A stretch of DNA of 6,369 bases from Fischerella sp. (GCA_026419705.1 JANZYY010000302.1:1-6369), one strand, 5' to 3'; counted from the stretch's first letter, positions 1 to 6,337 are shown. Numbers and translations: made by a program. Notes: generated by a model not told the origin, from the letters alone.

Positions 1-213
1 GCTTAGTACTGCTCGGATATACTGCCAACAGGTCATATCTTGTTTCCAACGTACACCCCCTAACATGTAAATAATTCGCTCGATCGGATTCAAGATGGGG
101 TCAAACAGTGTTCTTTCGCTTAAGAATACACGCGCTATGTATTTGCCGAAAAATGGAGTAATTGCGATTAAAATACAAAGCGTTAACCCAATTTGCAAAA
201 AACCTTGTGCCAT
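1..213 (-). CDS. kdpA: Potassium-transporting ATPase subunit A, KdpA (N-terminal part)
   Basis: KdpA is the potassium-selective, channel-like membrane subunit of the high-affinity KdpFABC pump, in which KdpB hydrolyses ATP. The window holds the first 71 residues. They start MAQGFLQIGLTL at an ATG read on the minus strand at 213 and stay open to the window edge. Residues about 5-28 form a hydrophobic first membrane helix. The following stretch, with R-V-F, the phrase LFDPILNPIERIIY at 36-49, GGVR at 52-55 and WQYIRAVL at 63-70, is the characteristic KdpA N-terminus. Full-length family members are near 560 residues, so about 87% lies to the left of this window, where kdpB and kdpC would be expected. 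I see no good Shine-Dalgarno sequence before the ATG, but the start matches the family's usual N-terminus. Kdp operons are normally induced by low potassium. No control site could be identified here. Confidence rests on reading the frame directly; the rest of the gene is unseen. Confidence 0.87.
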   Translation of the reverse strand, partial: MAQGFLQIGLTLCILIAITPFFGKYIARVFLSERTLFDPILNPIERIIYMLGGVRWKQDMTCWQYIRAVLS

Positions 214-565
214 GTATTTGATGCTGAAGTATTGTTGGTTCGGCTTCACTACTAGAAAGCCAATTCTATGAATAATGTCTGATTACTTCTAAATTTATTG
301 ATTTCCTGCAATTGAGTGATATCCCATCACCTCAATCTCTCAATCTGGATTGACGAGTTGTGCTTCTTACTAATTTCCAGATTATTTTTCAGTATTCTGA
401 AGTGAATTCTTTTTTAAGAATACTTAAATTTCCACACCGGTTATCTCCCATGAGTTATATTACGATTTTCGCTCGCAATCAACCTATAATTCATGCTTGC
501 TACTTGGAATAAGCAGGAGGGTGCCAATAACCAGAATTATGTAAACTTATATTAAGGACTCAAAA

Positions 566-595
566 CCCTCTTCCCTTCTCCCTTCCTTCCCTTCC
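566..595. repeat. 30-nt pure pyrimidine tract
   Basis: Thirty consecutive C/T bases built from CCCTT- and CCTTCC-like pieces, interrupted by one G at 596 and continuing CTCTC. Such low-complexity C/T (or G/A) filler is common between genes in filamentous cyanobacteria; the G/A-rich stretch at the 3' end of the acetyltransferase gene in this window is similar in style. No coding or regulatory role can be claimed from the sequence. Confidence 0.6.
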
Positions 596-1013
596 GCTCT
601 CAACAACCACTACCTTAACCCAACGAGAAATATTTATGTTTATGCTGGGCTGTTTAAATCACCCTCCTCCGTGAGTTATTATACTCAATTAGAACAATAA
701 GTTAGTATTAATTTACACAACACAATCTATCATAATCAATATCAAATGTCACATCCTGAATTTGACATGCGTACGCAACTAGAATGTCGATCTTAGTTAT
801 AGTTAAAGAAAATAAATCACATCCGTATTCATTATTTTTATAGAATGAAATTTTACTTAGCGAAACACGCATATTTAATTAATTTTTCAGGTATGAATTA
901 TGGAGATAAAATTGATGAGTTTATTTATATATTTATATATAAGTCAAAAACTTATACTGACATCTTGCACCATTTTTAAGAAGAATCAAAGGCTGCTTAG
1001 TTCAAGTTTCTCA

Positions 1014-1149
1014 TTACCACCCTTCAAGGATGGTAACTAGGGATCTGGGCTTGTCTGGTGGCTGTTGAAAGTAGATAGAAATTAACAAAATACCTGCTAT
1101 TAAGAATGAAACAGCCCTGTAGCAAGCGAGGGCGCTGTTAAATTTGCCC
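1014..1149. other. Unidentified structured segment with competing stems
   Basis: Several inverted repeats crowd into about 135 bp. (1) TTACCA at 1014-1019 pairs with TGGTAA at 1031-1036, and after one C-A mismatch CC 1021-1022 pairs with GG 1028-1029, leaving a TTCAA loop. (2) GGCTGTT at 1060-1066 pairs with AACAGCC at 1110-1116, and outside it GCTTG at 1049-1053 pairs with CAAGC at 1123-1127 across an internal loop. (3) AACAGC at 1110-1115 can instead pair with GCTGTT at 1134-1139, continued by CCT 1116-1118 with AGG 1129-1131 and a GC bulge. (4) GGGC at 1130-1133 can pair with GCCC at 1146-1149. Stems 2 and 3 exclude each other. It could be a small RNA gene on either strand, the 3' untranslated region and terminator of priA, the distal 5' leader of kdpA, or a remnant of a mobile or repeated element. 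I do not recognise it as a named RNA family. Confidence 0.4.
1110..1139 (-). terminator. Possible priA transcription terminator
   Basis: On the minus strand, about 75 nt after the priA stop codon, AACAGC-GC-CCT forms a 9-bp stem with AGGGCTGTT around a 10-nt loop (GC bulged on one arm). It is followed by TCATTCTTA, which is T-rich but not a clean T run. This is where a priA terminator would sit. The weak T tract and the competing stem with 1060-1066 keep confidence low. Confidence 0.3.
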
Positions 1150-1177
1150 GTAAGTGGTTGATGAGAAAAATACCAAA

Positions 1178-1209
1178 CAACTAACAACTAACAACTAACT
1201 AACAACAAT
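1178..1209. repeat. Heptanucleotide tandem array (CAACTAA)
   Basis: Three exact copies of CAACTAA at 1178-1198 are followed by a partial unit CTAA and a degenerate CAACAAT. The array ends at the priA stop codon (TAA read at 1214-1212). It belongs to the short tandemly repeated repetitive (STRR) heptamers known from heterocystous cyanobacteria. It shares the ACTAA core with the two other arrays in the window. Confidence 0.85.
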
Positions 1210-1211
1210 AT

Positions 1212-3767
1212 TTACATCATATTGATAGGGTCTACATCTATAGTCAAACTCACAGACTTCGGACAAAATTGATGTACTTGTTCCCAATCTGGCAATTGTG
1301 GCGATACATGGGGAGCAAATTTCAGCATTATTTGCCAGCGATAACGATTTGCTACTCTGAAAATACCAGCTGGTGCCGGGCCTAATATATCTAATCCTTC
1401 CTGTTGCGGTAAAGCTGTGGCGATCGCCTGGGCTGTATTCTCTACTTCTATCGGATCCAAACTGCTCAATCGCAATAAAATCAATCTGCCGTAGGGAGGA
1501 TAATTAAGTGCTTTCCGCTGTTCTAGTTCTGCATTGGTGAAAGATTGATAATCATGATTTTGTACTGCTTTGATCGTTGGATGCTCTGGAGTATAAGTTT
1601 GCACGATCACCCGCCCTGGATCTTCACCTCTACCAGCACGTCCAGCCACCTGAGTTAGGGTTTGAAACGCTCGTTCGCTGGCACGATAATCAGATAAATG
1701 CAACAGACCATCGGCGGCGACAACTCCAACAAGTGTCACCTGTGGTAAATCCAATCCCTTGGTGAGCATTTGCGTACCTACTAATAAATCTGCTTCACCC
1801 TTGGCAAATTGGCTCAGTAGGGTACGGTGCGCTCCTTTGGTGCGGGTGGTATCGCTATCAAAGCGGATAAAACGCAGTTCGGGAAATTGCCTTGCTAATT
1901 CCTGCGCGACTCGTTGCGTACCGCTACCAAAGAACTTTAAGTAAGGGGAGCCGCATTTTAGACAATTTTTGGGATGCGATCGCGCATAATTGCAGTAATG
2001 ACAGCGCAATATTTGCGGCGCTCCTGCTTCGGTGTGGTGATAAGCTAGCGATACATCGCAGTGCGGACACTCAAGTACATATCCACAGCTGCGACAAGAC
2101 ACAAAAGTGCTATGTCCGCGCCGATGGATAAATAAAATTCCCTGCTGACCTGTTTGTTTCAATTGTTGCAAAGCTTCTTGCAGAGATCTACTAAATATAG
2201 AACGGTTTCCCTGCTGCAATTCTTGGCGCATATCCACCACTTCTACTGGTGGTAAAGGGCGGGAGTGGATTCTCTCAGGTAATGACAAGTAATAAGATTT
2301 GGCAAGTTGGGGGGGTGTAACTATCCTCCCATCTTCTGTTACGCTCATCCAACTTTCCAACGATGGCGTCGCTGAACCCAATACTAGAGGACAATTTTCT
2401 AATTCTGCTCGCCACTGAGCAACAGTACGAGCGTGATAAGTGGGAGTGGGGGAATCTTGTTTAAAGCTGCTATCGTGTTCTTCATCTAATATAATCAGGC
2501 CTAGATTGGGTAAAGGGGCGAAAATAGCGCTGCGTGTTCCGATGACTACTTGGGGTTCGCCTGCAAGCATCTGTCGCCAGGTATCGTAACGTTCTCCAGT
2601 TGAGAGGGCGCTGTGATAAACGCTAACTTTATTGCCAAATCGAGCACGGAAACGATCGGTTAGTTGGGGTGTAAGTCCAATTTCCGGAACTAAGACAAGG
2701 GCGGATTTGCCTTGTGCTAATAAAGGAGCGATCGCCTGTAAATAAACCTCGGTCTTTCCTGAGCCGGTCACGCCATGCAGCAGCACTGTAGCATATCCAT
2801 CTAGTTCCCTTATCTTTGATAGTGCCTGAGACTGAGCCAGATTTAGAGATTTTGGCCGATCTGCCGTTACTGTTGGGCCGCGATCGCTTCGTAATATTTC
2901 CCGTTCTTCAATAACAATACAGCCCCTCTCCTCTAGTCTTCTTAAGGTAGGAGTAGTTGTGTGGCAAATTTGCAGGAATTCCGAAAGCCACAGCTCACCA
3001 CCATGACGCTTTAGTACTTCTAAAATTTCTTGTTGACGTTTACTGAGATCGATCGGTGGCGTACTGACAGTTAAGGTTACTACTGGTTTAGTCTGGGGGC
3101 GGGAATATCTGGGCATTTCTATATAGGTTTCTACCCAACCGCGCTGAAGTAATTGCTTCTTTCCCCAATCAAACCCTTTGATCTGGCGTCTCAAGAATTT
3201 AAAGCTATAGTCTCCATTACTTTGAGATTGGAGAATTTTCAGGATTTCACGAGCTGCTAAACCCACAAATTCATTCGCACCACTGGGAATATTTTCTGGT
3301 TTGAGGCGCAGACGAGACTGCGATCGCCCCAACAATCCTGGTGGTAAAGCAGTGCGGATAACTTGGATCAGCGGAGTGTAGTAGTACTGCGATACTCTTT
3401 CTAGTAATTGCCAGAAGCTTTCTCGAAAAAATTTCGGATGGATCACATCTTCTACATCCCTAATTTCTCCAGATGCAAGATCGGCCGGAGGTTGAGCCAG
3501 CAAACGAATAGCTATTCCTCCCACCAGTTGCTTGCCAAATGGCACACTTAAAATATCTCCTGGTTTTACTTCTAACCCTGCTGGTAATCGATAGGTGTAT
3601 AGTTTTTCTTCCTTTCCTCCTTGCTCTGGTTCTGTAAAAGTTTCTTTTGCAGTTGCTGGAAAGTCTACTAGGACTTCAATCCACCGATTTTCCTTTGTGT
3701 TGTGGTTATACGATTCTCCAGCTTGGGCAACAACCAAAGGAGGTAAACTTAGGTCATTTATATACAT
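1212..3767 (-). CDS. priA: Primosomal protein N', replication restart helicase PriA
   Basis: PriA is a 3'-to-5' superfamily 2 DNA helicase that recognises stalled or collapsed forks and D-loops and starts reloading of the replicative helicase. The 851-residue product is complete. An N-terminal DNA-binding region (about 28-150, with the WIEVLVD and LYTYRLPAG blocks) leads to the helicase core: Walker A GVTGSGKT at 332-339, DEEH at 428-431, GSAT at 464-467, motif IV around LFIHRRG at 545-551, GTQMLTKGLDLP at 664-675 and QVAGRAGRG at 706-714. Eight cysteines (558, 561, 567, 570, 589, 592, 602, 605) form the two zinc sites inserted in the helicase, and all are present. The C-terminal domain runs to TIDVDPINMM. 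The length is slightly above the roughly 730 residues of enteric PriA and fits cyanobacterial homologues, which have a longer N-terminus. The start ATG at 3767 has GAGGA only 3 nt upstream, a short spacing, and there is no other in-frame ATG before the conserved region. The gene carries five HIP1 octamers and no frameshift or missing motif. Confidence 0.97.
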   Translation of the reverse strand: MYINDLSLPPLVVAQAGESYNHNTKENRWIEVLVDFPATAKETFTEPEQGGKEEKLYTYRLPAGLEVKPGDILSVPFGKQLVGGIAIRLLAQPPADLASGEIRDVEDVIHPKFFRESFWQLLERVSQYYYTPLIQVIRTALPPGLLGRSQSRLRLKPENIPSGANEFVGLAAREILKILQSQSNGDYSFKFLRRQIKGFDWGKKQLLQRGWVETYIEMPRYSRPQTKPVVTLTVSTPPIDLSKRQQEILEVLKRHGGELWLSEFLQICHTTTPTLRRLEERGCIVIEEREILRSDRGPTVTADRPKSLNLAQSQALSKIRELDGYATVLLHGVTGSGKTEVYLQAIAPLLAQGKSALVLVPEIGLTPQLTDRFRARFGNKVSVYHSALSTGERYDTWRQMLAGEPQVVIGTRSAIFAPLPNLGLIILDEEHDSSFKQDSPTPTYHARTVAQWRAELENCPLVLGSATPSLESWMSVTEDGRIVTPPQLAKSYYLSLPERIHSRPLPPVEVVDMRQELQQGNRSIFSRSLQEALQQLKQTGQQGILFIHRRGHSTFVSCRSCGYVLECPHCDVSLAYHHTEAGAPQILRCHYCNYARSHPKNCLKCGSPYLKFFGSGTQRVAQELARQFPELRFIRFDSDTTRTKGAHRTLLSQFAKGEADLLVGTQMLTKGLDLPQVTLVGVVAADGLLHLSDYRASERAFQTLTQVAGRAGRGEDPGRVIVQTYTPEHPTIKAVQNHDYQSFTNAELEQRKALNYPPYGRLILLRLSSLDPIEVENTAQAIATALPQQEGLDILGPAPAGIFRVANRYRWQIMLKFAPHVSPQLPDWEQVHQFCPKSVSLTIDVDPINMM

Positions 3768-3830
3768 AGTTCCTCAATTTATAGATAGATATTTATCTTC
3801 CTAGTTGCTGAAAATATCTTTGCTGATTAA

Positions 3831-3860
3831 ACTATATTTGTTTGTCTTCCACCTTGGAAA
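3831..3860 (-). promoter_or_regulatory. Possible priA promoter
   Basis: On the minus strand TATAGT (3836-3831) matches five of six bases of the -10 consensus. TTTCCA (3860-3855) matches four of six of the -35 at an 18-bp spacing. Transcription would begin near 3824, giving a leader of about 57 nt before the priA ATG. The -10 is good and the -35 is weak; the call is from pattern only. Confidence 0.35.
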
Positions 3861-3862
3861 AT

Positions 3863-3904
3863 GTAGTTCGCAATACTGTCAACAGACATAATACTTGATA
3901 AGTT
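3863..3904 (+). promoter_or_regulatory. Candidate NtcA-activated promoter facing the sigma gene
   Basis: GTA-N8-TAC, the core consensus of the cyanobacterial nitrogen regulator NtcA, is exact at 3863-3876. After 22 nt comes TAAGTT (3899-3904), fitting the TAN3T -10 element that NtcA-activated promoters carry 20-24 nt downstream of the site. Transcription would start near 3911, some 645 nt before the sigma-gene ATG. The site is palindromic, so it could also act on priA, whose possible -10 lies 26 nt away on the other strand. A 6-base core is expected about once per 4 kb by chance, so spacing and context carry the argument. Confidence 0.35.
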
Positions 3905-4354
3905 TCCTCTTATGTCATTCCGGTAAAGGAATTAATTTTATCTATATGCAGTAATACGTATTTAAACCAGACTAGACAAAATTAATCTCTTCTGCCTTTT
4001 TCAACTTATTTTTCTCTGTATGCTATATAGGTAAGGGAGCTTTTCTCCCCATTGATAGATATTAAATGCTCTCAGTATATGAGATGCTTTTGATTAAGCA
4101 AGGGATTACCATGCCTTTTGCTGGGAAAGTTATTACCCATGCACAACTCCATCAGTCAGATTCTGTTATGTTCAAGTAATAGCAATGCATGGCAAGTAAA
4201 TTCGCTAAAAAAATACATGAAGATTTAATAATTTGGCATTCACTAGAATAAGTTTTATATTTGTTAAGTTTGAGCAATTTTGATTGAGGGGGTTTGACAT
4301 AGTTTGTAATTGATAAAAAAATGGTGAATAGTATGGATGAACTGACTGAAAGCG

Positions 4355-4422
4355 GAAGTTGGAGTTACAACTTCAAAGATTACTGAAGCTGAGCAACGAT
4401 ATTTCCTCTGATGAGCTTCGGT
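4355..4422 (+). promoter_or_regulatory. Two tandem stem-loops in the sigma-gene leader
   Basis: GAAGTTG (4355-4361) is perfectly complementary to CAACTTC (4368-4374), a 7-bp stem with a 6-nt loop. Only 7 nt later, ACTGAAGCT (4382-4390) pairs with AGCTTCGGT (4414-4422), nine pairs including one G-T wobble. This stem encloses a 23-nt loop in which GAG 4391-4393 could pair with CTC 4406-4408. The pair ends 133 nt before the sigma start codon. Neither stem has a T tract, so they are not simple terminators. They could be a leader regulatory structure, RNA-processing or stability elements, or protein-binding sites in DNA. I cannot match them to a known riboswitch class. Confidence 0.4.
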
Positions 4423-4534
4423 GAAATTAAGTAATGATAAGCAAAGACTGATGTTTGGGATGGTTTAAAGTTAGCAGAAAATAGTTTTTACCATAAAACA
4501 GCTGTATTTGTTACTTATAAAAACTAAAAGCATC

Positions 4535-4549
4535 TGAGAGCAGCTCTCA
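4535..4549 (+). promoter_or_regulatory. Perfect 15-bp palindrome at the sigma-gene ribosome binding position
   Basis: TGAGAGC-A-GCTCTCA is a perfect inverted repeat with a single central A, ending 6 nt before the ATG at 4556, exactly where a Shine-Dalgarno sequence would be expected. In RNA it would fold as a 6-bp hairpin with a CAG loop. In DNA it could be an operator for a dimeric regulator. No Shine-Dalgarno sequence is otherwise visible for this start. GCTCTCA recurs at 4068-4074. Confidence 0.45.
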
Positions 4550-4555
4550 CTAATT

Positions 4556-5725
4556 ATGTATGAAACCAAGCAACAATCCCTACAAGAAGCTATGAATATT
4601 GCTGAATTGGGAACAATGGAAATAATAGAAAATGCTGCTGAAAATGAAGAGCAAATTCTCGATGGTTTAGACGCAGTGGCAGATGAAGAATCCCCAATTG
4701 TAGAAAATCTGGAAATAGATGGACGCGATGGGGATGAAATGGCAGCAGCTAGGCCTTCGGGATACAATAAAACCGAATATGATGATGCTGTGGGTGCGTT
4801 TTTTAAAGAGATGGCGCGTTACCCTTTGCTTAAACCAGATGAAGAGGTGGAATTAGCGCGGCGAGTGCGATTTTTAGAGGAAGTGAATGAAATACAAGCT
4901 TCCTTACGACACAAATTAGGACAGCAGCCCACCAAAGCAAATATAGCAGCACATTTAGAAATAACAGAAAAGCAGTTAGAAAATCGTTTGTATCAAGGTA
5001 GGGTAGCGAAACGTAAAATGATTCGTTCTAACCTGCGCCTTGTAGTATCAATAGCCAAACGATATCTCAATCGTGGAGTCCCTTTTCTAGATTTAATTCA
5101 AGAAGGGGCAATGGGTTTAAATCGTGCTACAGAAAAGTTCGATCCAGATAAAGGATATAAGTTTTCTACATACGCTTATTGGTGGATTAGACAAGCTATT
5201 ACAAGGGCGATCGCTAACGATGCACGCACAATTCGCTTGCCGATCCATATTGTTGAAAAACTTAACAAACTCAAAAAAGCACAACGAGAACTTAAACAAA
5301 AATTAGGACGCAATCCCAACGAAATGGAAATGGCGGAAGCTTTAGAAATTCCACCACAACAATTACGCCAATTGCAACAACTACGGCGTCAAGCACTATC
5401 CCTCAATCACCGCGTCGGTAAAGAAGAAGACACAGAATTGATGGATTTGCTAGAAGATGAAGATAACCAATCTCCAGAAGCAAAAATGAATGAAAGCATG
5501 ATGCGCCAGGAGATTTGGGAAGTCTTGGGTGATGTGCTCACTCCCAGAGAAAAAGATGTAATTTCGTTGCGATATGGATTGACAACTAGTGAACCCTGTA
5601 CCTTGGAAGAAGTCGGTAACATGTTCAATCTTTCTCGCGAACGAGTACGACAAATTCAAAGTAAAGCCATGCGAAAATTGAGACGTCCCCACATAGCAAA
5701 ACGCTTAAAGGGTTGGTTAGTGTGA
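4556..5725 (+). CDS. sigC: Group 2 RNA polymerase sigma factor, SigC-like
   Basis: This is a sigma-70 family subunit that directs RNA polymerase to promoters. The 389 residues show an acidic N-terminus (21-61: sixteen D/E, one R), region 1.2 (about 77-107, DDAVGAFFKEMARYPLL onward), region 2 (about 150-222, including RSNLRLVVSIAKRYLNRG, DLIQEG and the promoter-melting and -10 recognition helix at 201-219), region 3 (about 228-310) and region 4 with the -35-binding helix-turn-helix at about 349-376 (TLEEVGNMFNLSRERVRQIQ). It lacks the long region 1.1 and differs clearly from cyanobacterial SigA, so it is a non-essential group 2 factor. FKEMARYPLLKPDEEVELARRV and the ending KRLKGWLV point to SigC from memory of the family; SigB, SigD or SigE are not excluded. 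SigC-type factors respond to nitrogen and stationary-phase conditions in cyanobacteria. The start is uncertain: the ATG at 4556 has no Shine-Dalgarno sequence, and Met13 (4592) or Met21 (4616) are alternatives before the conserved part. One HIP1 site lies inside. Confidence 0.9.
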   Translation: MYETKQQSLQEAMNIAELGTMEIIENAAENEEQILDGLDAVADEESPIVENLEIDGRDGDEMAAARPSGYNKTEYDDAVGAFFKEMARYPLLKPDEEVELARRVRFLEEVNEIQASLRHKLGQQPTKANIAAHLEITEKQLENRLYQGRVAKRKMIRSNLRLVVSIAKRYLNRGVPFLDLIQEGAMGLNRATEKFDPDKGYKFSTYAYWWIRQAITRAIANDARTIRLPIHIVEKLNKLKKAQRELKQKLGRNPNEMEMAEALEIPPQQLRQLQQLRRQALSLNHRVGKEEDTELMDLLEDEDNQSPEAKMNESMMRQEIWEVLGDVLTPREKDVISLRYGLTTSEPCTLEEVGNMFNLSRERVRQIQSKAMRKLRRPHIAKRLKGWLV

Positions 5726-5727
5726 TT

Positions 5728-5811
5728 TGTCATTTGTCATTGATCTTGAACTATTGACTATTAACTATTAGTTATGGACTAATGACTAATGACTGAGAAC
5801 TAAGGACTCAT
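5728..5811. repeat. Degenerate 12-unit heptamer array between sigC and the acetyltransferase
   Basis: The gap between the two genes divides without slippage into twelve 7-base units: TGTCATT twice, GATCTTG, AACTATT, GACTATT, AACTATT, AGTTATG, GACTAAT twice, GACTGAG, AACTAAG, GACTCAT. The consensus is about (G/A)ACTA(A/T)T. It begins 3 nt after the sigma stop codon and ends 5 nt before the next ATG, so the repeats make up practically the whole spacer. It is an aged STRR array. No promoter or terminator is visible within it. Confidence 0.85.
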
Positions 5812-5816
5812 TATTA

Positions 5817-6311
5817 ATGAATTCGCGTAGCAATTTGATATTGCGATTTGCCGAACCCAGTGATTGCAGTGCGCTGTTTGGCTTAGTTCAAGCGCTAGCA
5901 GAATACGAAAAGTTATCTCACGCAGTCACGGGCAATCCTTTAGCTTTAAAGGAGCATTTATTTGGCTCCCCTAAATATGCTGAAGCAATACTAGCAGAAT
6001 ATGCAGGGCAAGCTGTGGGTTTTGCCCTGTTTTTTCATAATTATTCAACATTCCTCACAAAACCAGGAATATATCTTGAAGATATATTTGTACTACCAGA
6101 ATATCGGCATCAAGGTATTGGCAAAGCTTTGTTGATTAAACTTGCTCAGATAGCAGTAGAGAGAGATTGCGGACGTTTAGAGTGGAGTGTGTTGGATTGG
6201 AACGAGCCAGCCCAAAAATTTTATCGTAGTATAGGAGCATCAATCCTACCAGATTGGCGAATTTGTCGCCTCACGGGAGAGGCGTTGACTAAGTTGGGGA
6301 ATGGGGAATAG
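5817..6311 (+). CDS. GNAT family N-acetyltransferase, spermidine/spermine acetyltransferase-like
   Basis: This is a 164-residue enzyme of the GNAT fold, which transfers acetyl from acetyl-CoA to an amine. Its N-terminal strand and helix (LILRFAEPSDCSALFGLVQALAEYEKL, about 7-33) are followed by the central strands and motif A, LEDIFVLPEYRHQGIGKALL at 87-106, where R97-H-Q-G-I-G102 is the acetyl-CoA pyrophosphate loop. WNEPAQKFYRSIGA at 128-141 is motif B with Tyr136, a likely general acid. The YLEDIFV and WNEP signatures resemble the diamine/thialysine acetyltransferases related to eukaryotic SSAT, so a polyamine- or lysine-like substrate is plausible, but specificity cannot be read from sequence. 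The ATG at 5817 follows the heptamer array with no Shine-Dalgarno sequence; the next ATG would remove the fold's core, so 5817 is kept. The gene lies 91 nt after sigC on the same strand and may be read from it. The last residues (KLGNGE) come from G-rich low-complexity DNA. Confidence 0.88.
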   Translation: MNSRSNLILRFAEPSDCSALFGLVQALAEYEKLSHAVTGNPLALKEHLFGSPKYAEAILAEYAGQAVGFALFFHNYSTFLTKPGIYLEDIFVLPEYRHQGIGKALLIKLAQIAVERDCGRLEWSVLDWNEPAQKFYRSIGASILPDWRICRLTGEALTKLGNGE

Positions 6312-6337
6312 GTAATGGGAGAGTGGAGAGAGTAGTA

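Larger units (their letters stand above)
214..1211. other. Intergenic spacer between priA and kdpA
   Basis: Nearly 1 kb without a convincing gene, lying downstream of priA and upstream of kdpA, both on the minus strand. The kdp promoter should therefore be here. A TAGAAT on the minus strand at 268-263 is a possible -10 for kdpA, but I see no matching -35. Positions 566-595 are an unbroken pyrimidine tract. Positions 814-950 are very AT-rich, with alternating TATATATA near 925-940. A near repeat of CTCC..TGAGTTAT occurs at 446-459 and 667-679. Short open frames exist (for example 900-1040, 46 codons) but have no ribosome binding site and no recognisable product. From about 1011 the composition changes to a GC-richer, base-paired stretch, described separately, followed by a heptamer array reaching the priA stop codon. 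Confidence 0.7.
3768..4555. other. Divergent intergenic region between priA and the sigma gene
   Basis: The 788-bp region between two divergently transcribed genes must hold both promoters. Separate entries cover a possible priA promoter, a possible NtcA-type promoter, two tandem stem-loops and a palindrome. Further weak signals are a 10-bp palindrome AATACGTATT at 3953-3962; a small stem GGGAG 4035-4039 with CTCCC 4045-4049; and a stem made of TCTCA 4070-4074 with TGAGA 4080-4084, extended by GC pairs and followed by four Ts. That last one could attenuate a long transcript towards the sigma gene. An exact TTGACA at 4294-4299 lacks a suitable -10. No small gene is visible. Confidence 0.65.
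1420..5214. repeat. Six HIP1 octamers (GCGATCGC), dispersed
   Basis: Exact GCGATCGC copies lie at 1420-1427, 1976-1983, 2728-2735, 2880-2887, 3320-3327 (all in priA) and 5207-5214 (in the sigma gene). This highly iterated palindrome is a hallmark of many cyanobacterial genomes. Its absence from the spacers and from the acetyltransferase gene is noted, but the counts are too small to argue gene transfer. Confidence 0.9.

Noticed and set aside
900..1040. 46-codon open frame on the plus strand (start MEIKLMSLF)
   Set aside because: No ribosome binding site, AT-rich low-complexity start, no recognisable domain, and it runs into the base-paired segment.
1014..1149. Identity as 6S RNA, tmRNA, SRP RNA, RNase P RNA or a Cas12k tracrRNA
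   Set aside because: None of the conserved sequence blocks of these RNAs that I could recall are present; it is left unidentified.
3953..3962. AATACGTATT palindrome as an operator
   Set aside because: Ten bases of AT-rich palindrome are easily found by chance, and no regulator with this site is known to me.
4110..4192. CCATGC (4110-4115) and GCATGG (4187-4192) inverted repeat
   Set aside because: Only 6 bp, with more than 70 nt between the arms and no extension; not above chance.
4294..4299. Exact TTGACA, a consensus -35, upstream of the sigma gene
   Set aside because: At 16-18 bp spacing only a run of As follows. No -10-like hexamer is in range, so it is not called as a promoter.
4471..4767. 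Open frame on the minus strand opposite the sigma-gene start
   Set aside because: It overlaps a well-supported gene, has serine-rich antisense-type composition and no known domain; treated as a shadow.
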